Notes: generated by a model not told the origin, from the letters alone. Shown: positions 26,272-32,635, counted from the first letter of the stretch. The stretch is 37,732 bases of DNA from a bacterium (GCA_030427125.1 JAUHXF010000008.1:1-37732), one strand, 5' to 3'. Numbers and translations are program-made.

Positions 26272-26687
26272 GACGCCTGAGAAGCACGCTTGCTTTTATC
26301 AGTTTTAGCATAGTCTCTTTGTTCATGTTTACGTTACCGGCGGCCGCAGTTCCTTGCGAGCCTGAATCTGATATCCTTGGTATCCCTACCTGGTATAAGT
26401 ATTTAGAAGGTGAAGACATTGGCGGAAAATGTACGCCACGTATTAATGCAGCTGAAGATGCCTTGCCAATAGGTCTAGCTGTTCTTGAAATACTCATGAC
26501 TTTTGCTGGTGTTGTTGCGGTTGTTATGGTTATATGGGCATCCTTTCAGTTTGTACTTACACAGGGAGAGCCAGATAAAGCGGCTTCTGCTAGAAAGACC
26601 GTAATCAATGCAGCTATTGGTCTTGTTATTGTTATCGTAGCAACGAGAGTAGTATCATTCATCGCAAACACATTAACCAGCGGTTAG
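26268..26687 (+). CDS. VirB2-like pilin-family protein
   Basis: A 139-residue exported protein. The signal peptide (about residues 1-29, ending LPAAA-VPCEPES) is followed by a short loop with two cysteines (PCEPES and GGKCTP). The VirB2/TrbC-style helical hairpin follows: IGLAVLEILMTFAGVVAVVM, loop LTQGEPDKAASARKT, then INAAIGLVIVIVATRVVSFI. Conjugative pilins of this family are assembled as two-helix subunits after signal removal. The loop matches the next gene (GEP-K-A-AR), making these two a sub-pair within the cluster. It overlaps the first pilin gene by four bases. Confidence 0.8.
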   Translation: MRRLRSTLAFISFSIVSLFMFTLPAAAVPCEPESDILGIPTWYKYLEGEDIGGKCTPRINAAEDALPIGLAVLEILMTFAGVVAVVMVIWASFQFVLTQGEPDKAASARKTVINAAIGLVIVIVATRVVSFIANTLTSG

Positions 26688-26696
26688 ACAAAACAT

Positions 26697-26987
26697 ATGA
26701 AAGAATTATTAGGACAAATTGACATATCACAGGATGAGCTTAACATCCCTAAAGATGTAGCTGCTGATAGTAGTACGGTTGAGATTGTTCTGGAGCTAGC
26801 GTTCGGGTTACTCGGAATGATTGCGTTCATCGTCATAATTATTGCAGGCTTGCAGTTTGTACTAAGTCGCGGAGAGCCAGAAAAGGCAGCAAAAGCTCGA
26901 CGGACAATTATATATGCGGCTGTTGGTTTGGTGATTGCAGTTTCTGCGTTTACCTTGGTTCAGTTTGTAACAGAGACGGTAGGATGA
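26697..26987 (+). CDS. VirB2-like pilin-family protein without signal peptide
   Basis: A 96-residue protein with the same two-helix hairpin (VLELAFGLLGMIAFIVIIIA, loop SRGEPEKAAKARRT, then IIYAAVGLVIAVSAFTLVQF) but a charged N-terminus (MKELLGQIDISQDELNIPKD) instead of a signal peptide. Either it enters the membrane through the first helix alone or it remains a membrane-embedded accessory rather than a secreted pilin. It begins nine bases after the previous stop and overlaps the next start by four bases. No ATG further upstream would add a signal. Confidence 0.75.
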   Translation: MKELLGQIDISQDELNIPKDVAADSSTVEIVLELAFGLLGMIAFIVIIIAGLQFVLSRGEPEKAAKARRTIIYAAVGLVIAVSAFTLVQFVTETVG

Positions 26988-27376
26988 AAAAAATCATTAA
27001 ATCATTCATAGCATCAACTGTACTGCTTTCAGTCTTGCTCGTACCTGCAGGTGTAGGTGCACAGTTTGACACACTGGAGCAGGTTTGCGGGCCAGATAGT
27101 ACATCTGCGGTATGTACTGAGAATGAGCGCGGTAAAGACGAAGATCCATTTATCGGAGAAAATAGTACACTAGAAATAGTTGCTAATTTTCTCGCAGTTA
27201 TTACGGGAGTAATAGCGGTGATTATAATTATCATTGCTGGTATTACTATGATGTTGTCAGGTGGCGACAGTACTAAAGTTCAAAATTCGAGAAATGCAAT
27301 AATATACGCAGCAATTGGGATCGTTGTGGTTACATTGGCGCGAACAATTGTCGTTTTTGTGGTTAATAGAGTATAA
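26984..27376 (+). CDS. VirB2-like pilin-family protein
   Basis: A 130-residue exported pilin-like protein. The signal peptide (about residues 1-25, ending GVGA-QFD) is followed by a loop with two cysteines (QVCGPDS and AVCTEN). The hairpin is NFLAVITGVIAVIIIIIAGI, loop LSGGDSTKVQNSRNA, then IIYAAIGIVVVTLARTIVVF. The GDS...ARN/SRN loop is shared with the two following genes, so this trio looks like a recent duplication series. It overlaps the preceding gene and is followed ten bases later by the next. Confidence 0.8.
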   Translation: MKKIIKSFIASTVLLSVLLVPAGVGAQFDTLEQVCGPDSTSAVCTENERGKDEDPFIGENSTLEIVANFLAVITGVIAVIIIIIAGITMMLSGGDSTKVQNSRNAIIYAAIGIVVVTLARTIVVFVVNRV

Positions 27377-27386
27377 AGGAACAATT

Positions 27387-27836
27387 ATGAAAAAAATGCT
27401 CAGTATTTATATCGCAACCTTAGCAGTGTTTCTGCTTGGTTTATTAGGCATATCAAACAGTCTTGTTGCGGCTGATACAGCACAGGATGCTGTCTGTAGA
27501 GGCATAGGAGCTGTTAGCGGAGATGGAACTTGTGTTGAAGGGGACGGTGGCTCAAAGGCAGACGACACAATTATTACTGTTATTAATATACTTTCTATTA
27601 TTGGAGGTGTTATAGCTGTAATCATGATAATGATTGCGGGGATTCGTTTTGTGACTTCGAGCGGCGATTCTGGTTCAGTTGCTACTGCGAGGAACACAGT
27701 TATTTATGCAGTCGTGGGGCTTATTATTATTGCCCTATCTCAAATTATCGTACGATTTGTGGTTGAGCGGGTTAGTGCCGATCCTCCGCCACCAGAAGAC
27801 TCAATGCTCGTCGAGCCGCTGCACGAAGTTGCATAG
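27387..27836 (+). CDS. VirB2-like pilin-family protein
   Basis: I place the start at the ATG at 27387, giving 149 residues that open with MKKMLSIYIATLAVFLLGLL, a proper signal peptide, after AAAGGA at about 27375-27380. The longer frame from 27315 lies inside the previous gene and would spoil the signal. Two cysteines follow (DAVCRG and GTCVEG). The hairpin is INILSIIGGVIAVIMIMIAG, loop TSSGDSGSVATARNT, then VIYAVVGLIIIALSQIIVRF, ending in a Pro/Glu-rich tail (DPPPPEDSMLVEP) not found in the other pilins. Confidence 0.8.
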   Translation: MKKMLSIYIATLAVFLLGLLGISNSLVAADTAQDAVCRGIGAVSGDGTCVEGDGGSKADDTIITVINILSIIGGVIAVIMIMIAGIRFVTSSGDSGSVATARNTVIYAVVGLIIIALSQIIVRFVVERVSADPPPPEDSMLVEPLHEVA

Positions 27837-27839
27837 GGG

Positions 27840-27868
27840 TTGAGCATCAATGGAGCTTATGATATAAA
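27840..27868 (+). promoter_or_regulatory. Separate promoter for the last pilin gene
   Basis: TTGAGC (27840-27845), a 17-base spacer and TATAAA (27863-27868) are followed by a 25-base leader containing AAAGGAA before the ATG at 27900. This is among the best-formed promoters in the window and the only pilin start with promoter plus Shine-Dalgarno. Confidence 0.6.
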
Positions 27869-27899
27869 CTAAGTAAACCTAAAAAAGGAATAAAACAAT

Positions 27900-28328
27900 A
27901 TGACAATGACTATAAAAAGATTTATAACGGGATTGATTCTCGCACTTGGTCTCATGGTTCCAGCGCTTGTAGCTGTGCCTGCATCAGCTCAGGATGTAGA
28001 GCAAGGCATTTGTAACGGTGCAAACTTGAACTTCAGTGGAGTTCCTAGTGATGCCTCAGATTGTACTCCGGGTTCATCTGGAGCGGGGACAGAAGTCGAC
28101 AGTATTGTGACTGATGTTATCAACATCATATCATTGGTTGTCGGTGTCGTATCGGTCATTATGATCATCATCGGTGGCCTCCGCTACATAACGTCTAACG
28201 GCGATTCAGGAAACGTGACAAATGCAAAGAATACTATTCTGTATGCAATCATTGGTCTTGTCGTCGTCGCATTAGCGCAGCTTGTTGTTCGGTTCGTTAT
28301 CGAACGAGTTAGCACAACTGCTGAATAA
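27900..28328 (+). CDS. VirB2-like pilin, probable major pilin
   Basis: A 142-residue exported protein. The signal peptide (about residues 4-30, ending VPASA-QDVEQ) is followed by two cysteines (QGICNG and SDCTPG) and the VirB2-type hairpin: INIISLVVGVVSVIMIIIGG, loop TSNGDSGNVTNAKNT, then ILYAIIGLVVVALAQLVVRF. It is the closest relative of the preceding gene but has its own promoter, a ribosome-binding site and a strong terminator directly downstream. That arrangement fits a subunit needed in many copies; calling it the major pilin is inference. A double start (ATGACAATG) allows 142 or 140 residues. Confidence 0.82.
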   Translation: MTMTIKRFITGLILALGLMVPALVAVPASAQDVEQGICNGANLNFSGVPSDASDCTPGSSGAGTEVDSIVTDVINIISLVVGVVSVIMIIIGGLRYITSNGDSGNVTNAKNTILYAIIGLVVVALAQLVVRFVIERVSTTAE

Positions 28329-28347
28329 AAACACAGAAGACATTCAC

Positions 28348-28380
28348 AAAAACTCCTCTCCTGCAGAGGAGTTTTTAATA
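28348..28380 (+). terminator. Intrinsic terminator of the pilin operon
   Basis: A perfect 12-base-pair stem (28348-28359 with 28365-28376) around a five-base CCTGC loop ends in TTTTT. The left arm begins with AAAAA, so it may also stop transcription arriving from the other side. Confidence 0.9.
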
Positions 28381-28415
28381 TGTGACAACTACACTTAGTT
28401 CACTTATCGGTAGTA

Positions 28416-28446
28416 TTTAAAAACCCGCCTGTACGACAAGCGGGTT
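28416..28446 (-). terminator. Intrinsic terminator of hsp20
   Basis: On the minus strand AACCCGC (28446-28440) pairs with GCGGGTT (28428-28422), followed by TTTTTAAA. It sits 22 bases past the hsp20 stop codon. Confidence 0.85.
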
Positions 28447-28468
28447 CATGTATTGTTTGTTTTTGGAT

Positions 28469-28957
28469 TTACAAAACTTGAATTTTCTTCACAGTGTCTT
28501 GCTTCATCTTTGTGAAGCTAACAGTGAGAACGCCGTCTTTTAGGACTGCTTCAATTTCTTCTTCCTTCACCGGAACTGGCAAGGCAATGCTACGACTAAA
28601 CTCGCCCCAATAACACTCCTGTACGAAGTAGTTCTCTACGCCTTCTTCAGCACCGGCAGATAATGTGCCTCGAATACTGAGTGTGTTATCTGCAATACTT
28701 ACATCAAGGTCGCTCTTGTTCACTCCTGCTGTGCGTGCTTTTACGACAAGCTTTTCTTTTGTCTCGTACACATCTACTGCAAGTTGACCTGGTACTGCTT
28801 CGTCCTCATCCCACTCTTCTGCTACTGGCTCAGCCGCCATTTCATCTTCAACCGCAGGTATTTCACCTGTTGGCTGAGAGTTATCTTCCTCTCCCAAGAA
28901 CGCAGCCGTAAGCTCGTCTTCTAGAAGCAAGTCATCGTCGCGATTCTTTCTCGCCAT
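28469..28957 (-). CDS. Small heat-shock protein, Hsp20/alpha-crystallin family
   Basis: A 162-residue protein. The first 60 residues are acidic and low-complexity (DDDLLLEDELTAAFLGEEDN). The alpha-crystallin domain covers about 65-160 (GQLAVDVYETKEKLVVKART, SDLDVSIADNTLSIRG, FSRSIALPVPVKEEEIEAVL, DGVLTVSFTK). Such proteins form oligomers that hold unfolding proteins without using ATP. The usual C-terminal IxI anchor appears only as the terminal IQVL. It is a single-gene unit with its own promoter, an 85-base leader and its own terminator. The promoter carries an inverted repeat that may be an operator. Confidence 0.92.
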   Translation of the reverse strand: MARKNRDDDLLLEDELTAAFLGEEDNSQPTGEIPAVEDEMAAEPVAEEWDEDEAVPGQLAVDVYETKEKLVVKARTAGVNKSDLDVSIADNTLSIRGTLSAGAEEGVENYFVQECYWGEFSRSIALPVPVKEEEIEAVLKDGVLTVSFTKMKQDTVKKIQVL

Positions 28958-29042
28958 TTCTTTTCTACCCTCTCTTACTTATTACTAGAGCTAGACCAAC
29001 CAGAGCTATTTTGGCTTATGACTGATACTAGATTTTTGTGTT

Positions 29043-29078
29043 ACCTCTAGTATAGACCTAAACGAGAGGTGTAATCAA
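29043..29078 (-). promoter_or_regulatory. hsp20 promoter with overlapping inverted repeat
   Basis: On the minus strand TTGATT (29078-29073), 18 bases and TATACT (29054-29049) form a good promoter about 85 bases upstream of the start. ACCTCT (29043-29048) and AGAGGT (29065-29070) form an inverted repeat that encloses the -10 box and most of the spacer, the position expected for a repressor site. It does not match CIRCE or HAIR. Confidence 0.55.
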
Positions 29079-29133
29079 CAGCTGCAAAGGATATTTACAA
29101 CACATTTTATACAACGGCCACTGATGCGAGCGA

Positions 29134-29139
29134 TATACT
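29134..29139 (+). promoter_or_regulatory. -10 box of the ComF-like gene, probably leaderless
   Basis: TATACT is followed by AGCTAGT and then the ATG at 29147. The same TATACTAGCTA string stands before the Nudix gene. Confidence 0.5.
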
Positions 29140-29146
29140 AGCTAGT

Positions 29147-29815
29147 ATGTTGGGTGTAGATTCTTTCATTGGCGTGCTCGCACCACATCAATGTTTGATG
29201 TGCGGCCTAGAGGGCTACGTGCTATGCCCGCTATGCGTGAGTACCGCAGGCGATCCCCTGCCCTCGCGTTGCGTCGGCTGTAAGAAGCTCACCAAGTCGC
29301 ATAAAACATGTCAGTCTTGTAAGCAATGGTTACCTGTTGAGACTGTTCGTGTAGCAACCGAATATATTGATGTCTATGAACAATTACTGCACGCGTATAA
29401 GTTCGATACAAAAAGACAGGCTGTTGAGCCGATAGCAACTATGATGAGTGTGTTGCCCATGTCGGCGAACAGCATTCTGTGCCCGTTGCCAACCGCACCA
29501 GCCAGAGTACGGGAACGAGGCTTTGATCATACGAGATTGTTAGTAAAGTATTTGGCAAAGAAGAAGCGTGTACCTATTACTCACGAATTGAAGCGACGCT
29601 CTAGTGTTAGGCAGCTCGGTGCAACGCGTTCGCAGCGCATGAAGCAAATGCGAGAAGAATTCTACGTTCGGCGTACGACTGCAATAAAAGGAAAGCATGT
29701 CGTGCTGGTTGATGATGTTGTGACGACCGGCGCGTCCTTAGCCGCTGCAGCGAGGGTGCTTAAAGAAGCAGGCGCCGCTCATGTGTCGGCAGTCATCTAC
29801 GCGCAAAAGCTTTAG
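29147..29815 (+). CDS. comF: ComF-family phosphoribosyltransferase-like protein
   Basis: A 222-residue protein with the two ComF parts. An N-terminal zinc-ribbon region has eight cysteines in pairs (Cys16/19, 27/30, 42/45, 55/58). The C-terminal phosphoribosyltransferase domain has the PRPP loop VVLVDDVVTTGAS at 185-197 and the upstream ARVRERGFDHTRLLVKYL segment. ComF is needed for handling single-stranded DNA entering competent cells; its exact biochemistry is unsettled. It is a single gene followed by tRNA-Ser. Its presence about 800 bases from the T4SS pilin operon would fit DNA uptake, but no transcriptional link exists. Confidence 0.9.
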   Translation: MLGVDSFIGVLAPHQCLMCGLEGYVLCPLCVSTAGDPLPSRCVGCKKLTKSHKTCQSCKQWLPVETVRVATEYIDVYEQLLHAYKFDTKRQAVEPIATMMSVLPMSANSILCPLPTAPARVRERGFDHTRLLVKYLAKKKRVPITHELKRRSSVRQLGATRSQRMKQMREEFYVRRTTAIKGKHVVLVDDVVTTGASLAAAARVLKEAGAAHVSAVIYAQKL

Positions 29816-29822
29816 TTCCCTC

Positions 29823-29851
29823 TTCAATTTTTCTATCTGATACGATAAGAT
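29823..29851 (+). promoter_or_regulatory. Promoter of tRNA-Ser
   Basis: TTCAAT (29823-29828), exactly 17 bases and TAAGAT (29846-29851) lie 23 bases upstream of the mature 5' end. Confidence 0.4.
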
Positions 29852-29874
29852 ATGACAACCACACAACAGTATCA

Positions 29875-29967
29875 GGAGAGGTACCCAAGTGGCTGAAGGG
29901 GACGGTTTGCTAAATCGTTAGTGGGGCGAAAGCTCCAGCGAGGGTTCGAATCCCTCTCTCTCCGCCA
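29875..29967 (+). tRNA. tRNA-Ser (anticodon GCT)
   Basis: A 93-base class II tRNA with encoded CCA. The acceptor stem GGAGAGG pairs with TCTCTCC (one G-T pair). The anticodon stem ACGGT/ATCGT encloses loop TTGCTAA, giving anticodon GCT for AGC/AGT codons. The long variable arm is GTGGGGCGAAAGCTCC-like. The T arm is GAGGG-TTCGAAT-CCCTC. It is followed ten bases later by a terminator. Confidence 0.95.
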
Positions 29968-29976
29968 AACTATAGA

Positions 29977-30001
29977 ATCGTGGCTTGACCACGATTTTTT
30001 A
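29977..30001 (+). terminator. Terminator of tRNA-Ser
   Basis: ATCGTGG (29977-29983) pairs with CCACGAT (29989-29995) around CTTGA, followed by a run of six or more T. Confidence 0.9.
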
Positions 30002-30175
30002 GTTTGATGAGAGAAATGAGAACCTGACTTTTACGAAGTAAAAAGGGTTCGGCGAAACGCAGCGAAGCAAAGAAAGCATGAAGTATTTTCTTTGCAAGCA
30101 AGTGAAGAAGGGCCAAAGGTCCGCTATCCCTCCCCACCGGATTTATCCCAGTTCAATCTGGGATTTTCTATTTTA
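30002..30175 (+). ncRNA. Candidate structured small RNA ending in a terminator
   Basis: This gene-free stretch folds well on paper. Stem one combines GAACC (30020-30024) with GGTTC (30046-30050) and an inner TTTTAC/GTAAAA helix closed by a GAA loop. Stem two is a perfect nine-base helix GCAAAGAAA (30067-30075) with TTTCTTTGC (30087-30095). The last hairpin ATCCCAG (30145-30151) with CTGGGAT (30158-30164) is followed by TTTTCTATTTT and acts as a terminator. It lies between two terminators and carries no reading frame. I see no match to 6S RNA, SRP RNA, RNase P RNA or tmRNA. No promoter is clear, so it could also be a tRNA read-through product. Confidence 0.4.
30145..30175 (+). terminator. Intrinsic terminator after the candidate small RNA
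   Basis: A seven-base-pair stem (30145-30151 with 30158-30164) with loop TTCAAT is followed by a T-rich tract, 20 bases before the next start codon. Confidence 0.75.
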
Positions 30176-30181
30176 ATGGTC

Positions 30182-30190
30182 TACAATACT
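30182..30190 (+). promoter_or_regulatory. -10 region of the 177-residue membrane protein gene, probably leaderless
   Basis: TACAATACT contains two overlapping -10-like hexamers (TACAAT and AATACT), ending 7 and 4 bases before the ATG at 30195. No Shine-Dalgarno sequence is present. Confidence 0.4.
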
Positions 30191-30194
30191 GCTT

Positions 30195-30728
30195 ATGGAT
30201 GAACAACAAGTTCAAGACCAACAAGAGGCGACATGGGAGTTTAATGGAGCTGTTGAAACAGATGCTGCTATGGACCCAATTGAATGGACGGCGTCTGAGT
30301 ATATATCTCACGAAAAGGACATGATGTGGTACGTTGCGGTCACGTTGGGTTCAGTCATTATTGCCGGTGCCGTCTATTTCTTAACGAAAGAATTGATTGC
30401 GAGCATCACTATTGTCGTTGTCGCCTTCTCTGCAGTCTTCTTTGCCGGCCGCAAACCAGAAACAAAAACATACCGCATAACTACCAACACAGTGACTATT
30501 GATGACAAGAAGCATTCACTATCTGACTTTAAATCATTCTCAATTGTCGATGAAGGTGCTATTGATAGCATTTGGTTCAAGCCGCTTGCGAGGTTCAAGC
30601 CGATGCTTATTATTTACTTTGCCCCTGGAGATGAGGAAAAGATAGCCGAAGCACTAAGTAATTTCTTGCCATACGAGAACAGAGAGCTGGATGCATTAGA
30701 CAGACTGACTAGGCGCATGCGCTTTTAG
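30195..30728 (+). CDS. Two-helix membrane protein of unknown function
   Basis: Not recognised beyond its layout. It has 177 residues: an acidic, Gln-rich cytoplasmic N-terminus (about 1-42), two adjacent helices at about 45-66 (WYVAVTLGSVIIAGAVYFL) and 68-87 (IASITIVVVAFSAVFFAGRK), then a soluble C-terminal domain of about 90 residues. That domain contains ETKTYRITTNTVTIDDKKHS and FKSFSIVDEGAIDSIWFKP, which resemble bacterial PH-like (YdbT/YdbS-type) domains that follow a helix pair. The PH-like assignment is inference. The following membrane-protein gene starts only ten bases after its stop, so the two are cotranscribed. Confidence 0.7.
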   Translation: MDEQQVQDQQEATWEFNGAVETDAAMDPIEWTASEYISHEKDMMWYVAVTLGSVIIAGAVYFLTKELIASITIVVVAFSAVFFAGRKPETKTYRITTNTVTIDDKKHSLSDFKSFSIVDEGAIDSIWFKPLARFKPMLIIYFAPGDEEKIAEALSNFLPYENRELDALDRLTRRMRF

Positions 30729-30738
30729 GCTAGGCTGC

Positions 30739-31896
30739 ATGGAGTTTGTTCGTCGACTGGCAATTTGGGCGCTGTTGACGGTGTTTTTTGGTTCGCTTAT
30801 TTTCATTGCATATGGCTGGACGTTTAATCAGACCATTGCCGATCGAGAGGTGGTTAAATCATGGCTTGATCGAAGTGGCGCGTATGATAATTTTGTTGAT
30901 GAGATAGTTATTGTGTCTCAAGCACAGGCGGCGGCTGAGGGAAATACTATTTCCACTAGAATCTTACTAGAGGCAGCGAACGCTTCATTTACGCCAGAGT
31001 TACTCCAGACAAGCCTCGAGGCGGTGCTCGATGGAGGCTATGATTGGCTTGAGGGTTCTAAAGAAGAAATTGAGTTCATCGTCGATTTTACGGAGGCAAA
31101 AGAGGAGTTTGCAGAAAATCTCACTGTTGTAGCGGTTGAGCGCGTGGCTTCCCTGCCACTTTGTACAATCCCGCCAACTTCATCAAGCTTTGATCCTTTC
31201 ACGGCTCCATGTAAACCAGCAGGACTCAATTTCGAGCAGCAGGCGGATGACTTTAAAAGACTCATAGTAGAAGACGAAAACTTCATAGCAGAGCCACGGA
31301 TTGTTGGAGCGGATATTTTGCTTGGCGAGGGAGAAAGTCAGCAAACAATTGCTCAAGCTGCTTCTGTTGCCCCGACAGCGTATTCTGTCGCTCGACTAGG
31401 TGCGTATATTGCTCTAATACTTGCATTTTTAAGCGGGCTCGGCATTGTTTTTATCGCTCGCTCCAAGCGTAAAGCTGCAGTGAAGATTTTCCGCGGGCTT
31501 TTTTTCACGGCTTTTTCACTGGCTATCTTCACGTTTTTCTCAAGTACATCTACGGCGTGGCTTGATGCAGTGTTTGCGACAAACCAAGCATCATCGGGTT
31601 TTACTGAGCGAATCATCAAGCCGGTTGTTTCGACTGCATCAGAAGATCTGACTGCATGGACGCTTCGATTCAGCCTGCTATACGCAGGATTGGCCGTTGT
31701 TGTGTTGGCGGGTCTGCTCTATCACTATCATGACAAGAAGCACAAGAAGAAGCCTAAATCGCGTGAACAAATGAAAAATCTAGAAAAACGGTATAGGAAA
31801 ATTGTTGCCAAGAAGCCAAAGGTCTACAAAAAGACTAATGAAAAGCGCAAAAAACAGCTGAAGAAAAAACACCAAAAGAAAAAGCCGACACGATAG
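30739..31896 (+). CDS. Multi-pass membrane protein with Lys-rich tail, unknown function
   Basis: Not recognised. This 385-residue protein has an N-terminal helix (about residues 7-28, AIWALLTVFFGSLIFIAYGW). An extracytoplasmic domain of about 180 residues follows, with two cysteines (LPLCTIP and TAPCKPA). Three further helices lie at about 212-235, 246-265 and 308-328. The C-terminal 50 residues are almost entirely Lys/Arg/Gln and should be cytoplasmic, perhaps contacting nucleic acid or acidic lipids. The layout of an anchored outer domain followed by three helices is that of many uncharacterised Patescibacteria envelope proteins. It is the second gene of a two-gene unit. Its 3' end overlaps the terminator of the opposite-strand tRNA-Arg. 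Confidence 0.75.
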   Translation: MEFVRRLAIWALLTVFFGSLIFIAYGWTFNQTIADREVVKSWLDRSGAYDNFVDEIVIVSQAQAAAEGNTISTRILLEAANASFTPELLQTSLEAVLDGGYDWLEGSKEEIEFIVDFTEAKEEFAENLTVVAVERVASLPLCTIPPTSSSFDPFTAPCKPAGLNFEQQADDFKRLIVEDENFIAEPRIVGADILLGEGESQQTIAQAASVAPTAYSVARLGAYIALILAFLSGLGIVFIARSKRKAAVKIFRGLFFTAFSLAIFTFFSSTSTAWLDAVFATNQASSGFTERIIKPVVSTASEDLTAWTLRFSLLYAGLAVVVLAGLLYHYHDKKHKKKPKSREQMKNLEKRYRKIVAKKPKVYKKTNEKRKKQLKKKHQKKKPTR

Positions 31897-31901
31897 TCGG
31901 C
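31879..31901 (-). terminator. Terminator of tRNA-Arg, overlapping the 3' end of the + strand gene
   Basis: On the minus strand GCCGAC (31901-31896) pairs with GTCGGC (31889-31884) around TATCGT, followed by TTTTTC. The stem overlaps the last codons of the membrane-protein gene. Confidence 0.75.
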
Positions 31902-31908
31902 AAAAATA

Positions 31909-31985
31909 TGGTGAACCCGGCAGGAGTCGAACCTGCGACCTCCTGTACCGCAAACAGACGCTCTATCCAGCTGAGCTACGGGTCC
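31909..31985 (-). tRNA. tRNA-Arg (anticodon GCG)
   Basis: A 77-base tRNA with encoded CCA. The acceptor stem GGACCCG pairs with CGGGTTC, the D arm is GCTC-AGCTGGATA-GAGC, and the T arm is GCAGG-TTCGACT-CCTGC. The anticodon stem TCTGT/ACAGG encloses loop TTGCGGT, so the anticodon reads GCG, for CGC and CGT. Most bacteria use ACG, deaminated to inosine, for these codons. A possible promoter, TGGATT-17-TATTAT, lies at 32026-31998 on the minus strand. Confidence 0.93.
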
Positions 31986-32077
31986 TTAGTGGAGCAAATA
32001 ATACCATTTAACAGATGTAAAATCCAGTACTTTCCTGGTTTCCTGTCTATACTGAACCTGAATATTACCCTATATCG

Positions 32078-32083
32078 TATACT
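32078..32083 (+). promoter_or_regulatory. -10 box of the Nudix gene, probably leaderless
   Basis: TATACT is followed by AGCTAC and then the ATG at 32090. No Shine-Dalgarno sequence is present. Confidence 0.5.
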
Positions 32084-32089
32084 AGCTAC

Positions 32090-32620
32090 ATGGAGTGGAA
32101 CGACATCACCTACGTTGATAAAGATGATCGTGCCATAGGTTCTGGCACAGAAGATAATGCGATTGCACAAGGCATAGTCCACCGAGTCGTACGGGTTTTT
32201 GTGCGTGATATTGACGGCAATATACTGTTACAAAAACGAGGTCCAAACGTTGACATACCGAATAAGTGGGATCAATCTGCGGCAGGACATGTTGACGCGG
32301 GAGAAGAGTATAACGCAGCAGCTCGTAGAGAGCTCGAAGAAGAAGTTGGCATAACGGGTAAAACACTACGCATGATCGATCACTATTACTCCGAAGAAGA
32401 TGATGACGGCGTGTTACGGAAAAGGTTTAATAAACTCTATGACGTTGAGACCGACACGACTGATACGTCACGTCAAGAATCGGAAGTTTCAGAGGTACTA
32501 TGGGTATCTGAGGCTGAGTTAAAGCGGTGGTTGCGGGACTCGCCTTTTGACTTCACTCAGGGGTGCCGAGAAGCACTTTCACGATATTTTTCGTATCTGG
32601 ACAACGAGCGACAAAAATAG
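32090..32620 (+). CDS. Nudix hydrolase (IDI/YfcD-like)
   Basis: A 176-residue Nudix protein with a complete Nudix box at residues 66-88 (G66, E72, then R80-E81-L82-E83-E84-E85-V86-G87-I88), which binds Mg and the diphosphate. The strands before it, VVRVFVRDIDGNILLQKRGP, and the phrase WDQSAAGHVDAGEEY resemble the isopentenyl-diphosphate isomerase/YfcD subgroup. The substrate is a nucleoside or isoprenoid diphosphate derivative and cannot be fixed from sequence. It is a cytoplasmic single gene read away from tRNA-Arg and followed by a small membrane protein gene with its own TATACT box. Confidence 0.9.
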   Translation: MEWNDITYVDKDDRAIGSGTEDNAIAQGIVHRVVRVFVRDIDGNILLQKRGPNVDIPNKWDQSAAGHVDAGEEYNAAARRELEEEVGITGKTLRMIDHYYSEEDDDGVLRKRFNKLYDVETDTTDTSRQESEVSEVLWVSEAELKRWLRDSPFDFTQGCREALSRYFSYLDNERQK

Positions 32621-32622
32621 CG

Positions 32623-32628
32623 TATACT
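32623..32628 (+). promoter_or_regulatory. -10 box of the 56-residue membrane protein gene
   Basis: TATACT ends seven bases before the ATG at 32636. TGGACA at 32598-32603 is a possible -35 box at 19 bases. Confidence 0.5.
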
Positions 32629-32635
32629 TACAGTC

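Noticed and set aside
27315-27386. Upstream start for the fifth pilin
   Set aside because: It overlaps the previous gene and would place polar residues before the signal peptide. The ATG at 27387 has AAAGGA and a clean signal.
25657-28328. Type IV (PilA-like) pilins
   Set aside because: They have Sec-type signal peptides and C-terminal two-helix hairpins, not the prepilin peptidase motif followed by one N-terminal helix.
29043-29078. CIRCE or HAIR heat-shock operator at hsp20
   Set aside because: The repeat ACCTCT/AGAGGT does not match either consensus.
30098-30140. Remnant of a tRNA 3' end as an integration scar
   Set aside because: The stretch ATCCCTCCCCACC resembles the tRNA-Ser 3' part only loosely, and no integrase or phage gene is near.
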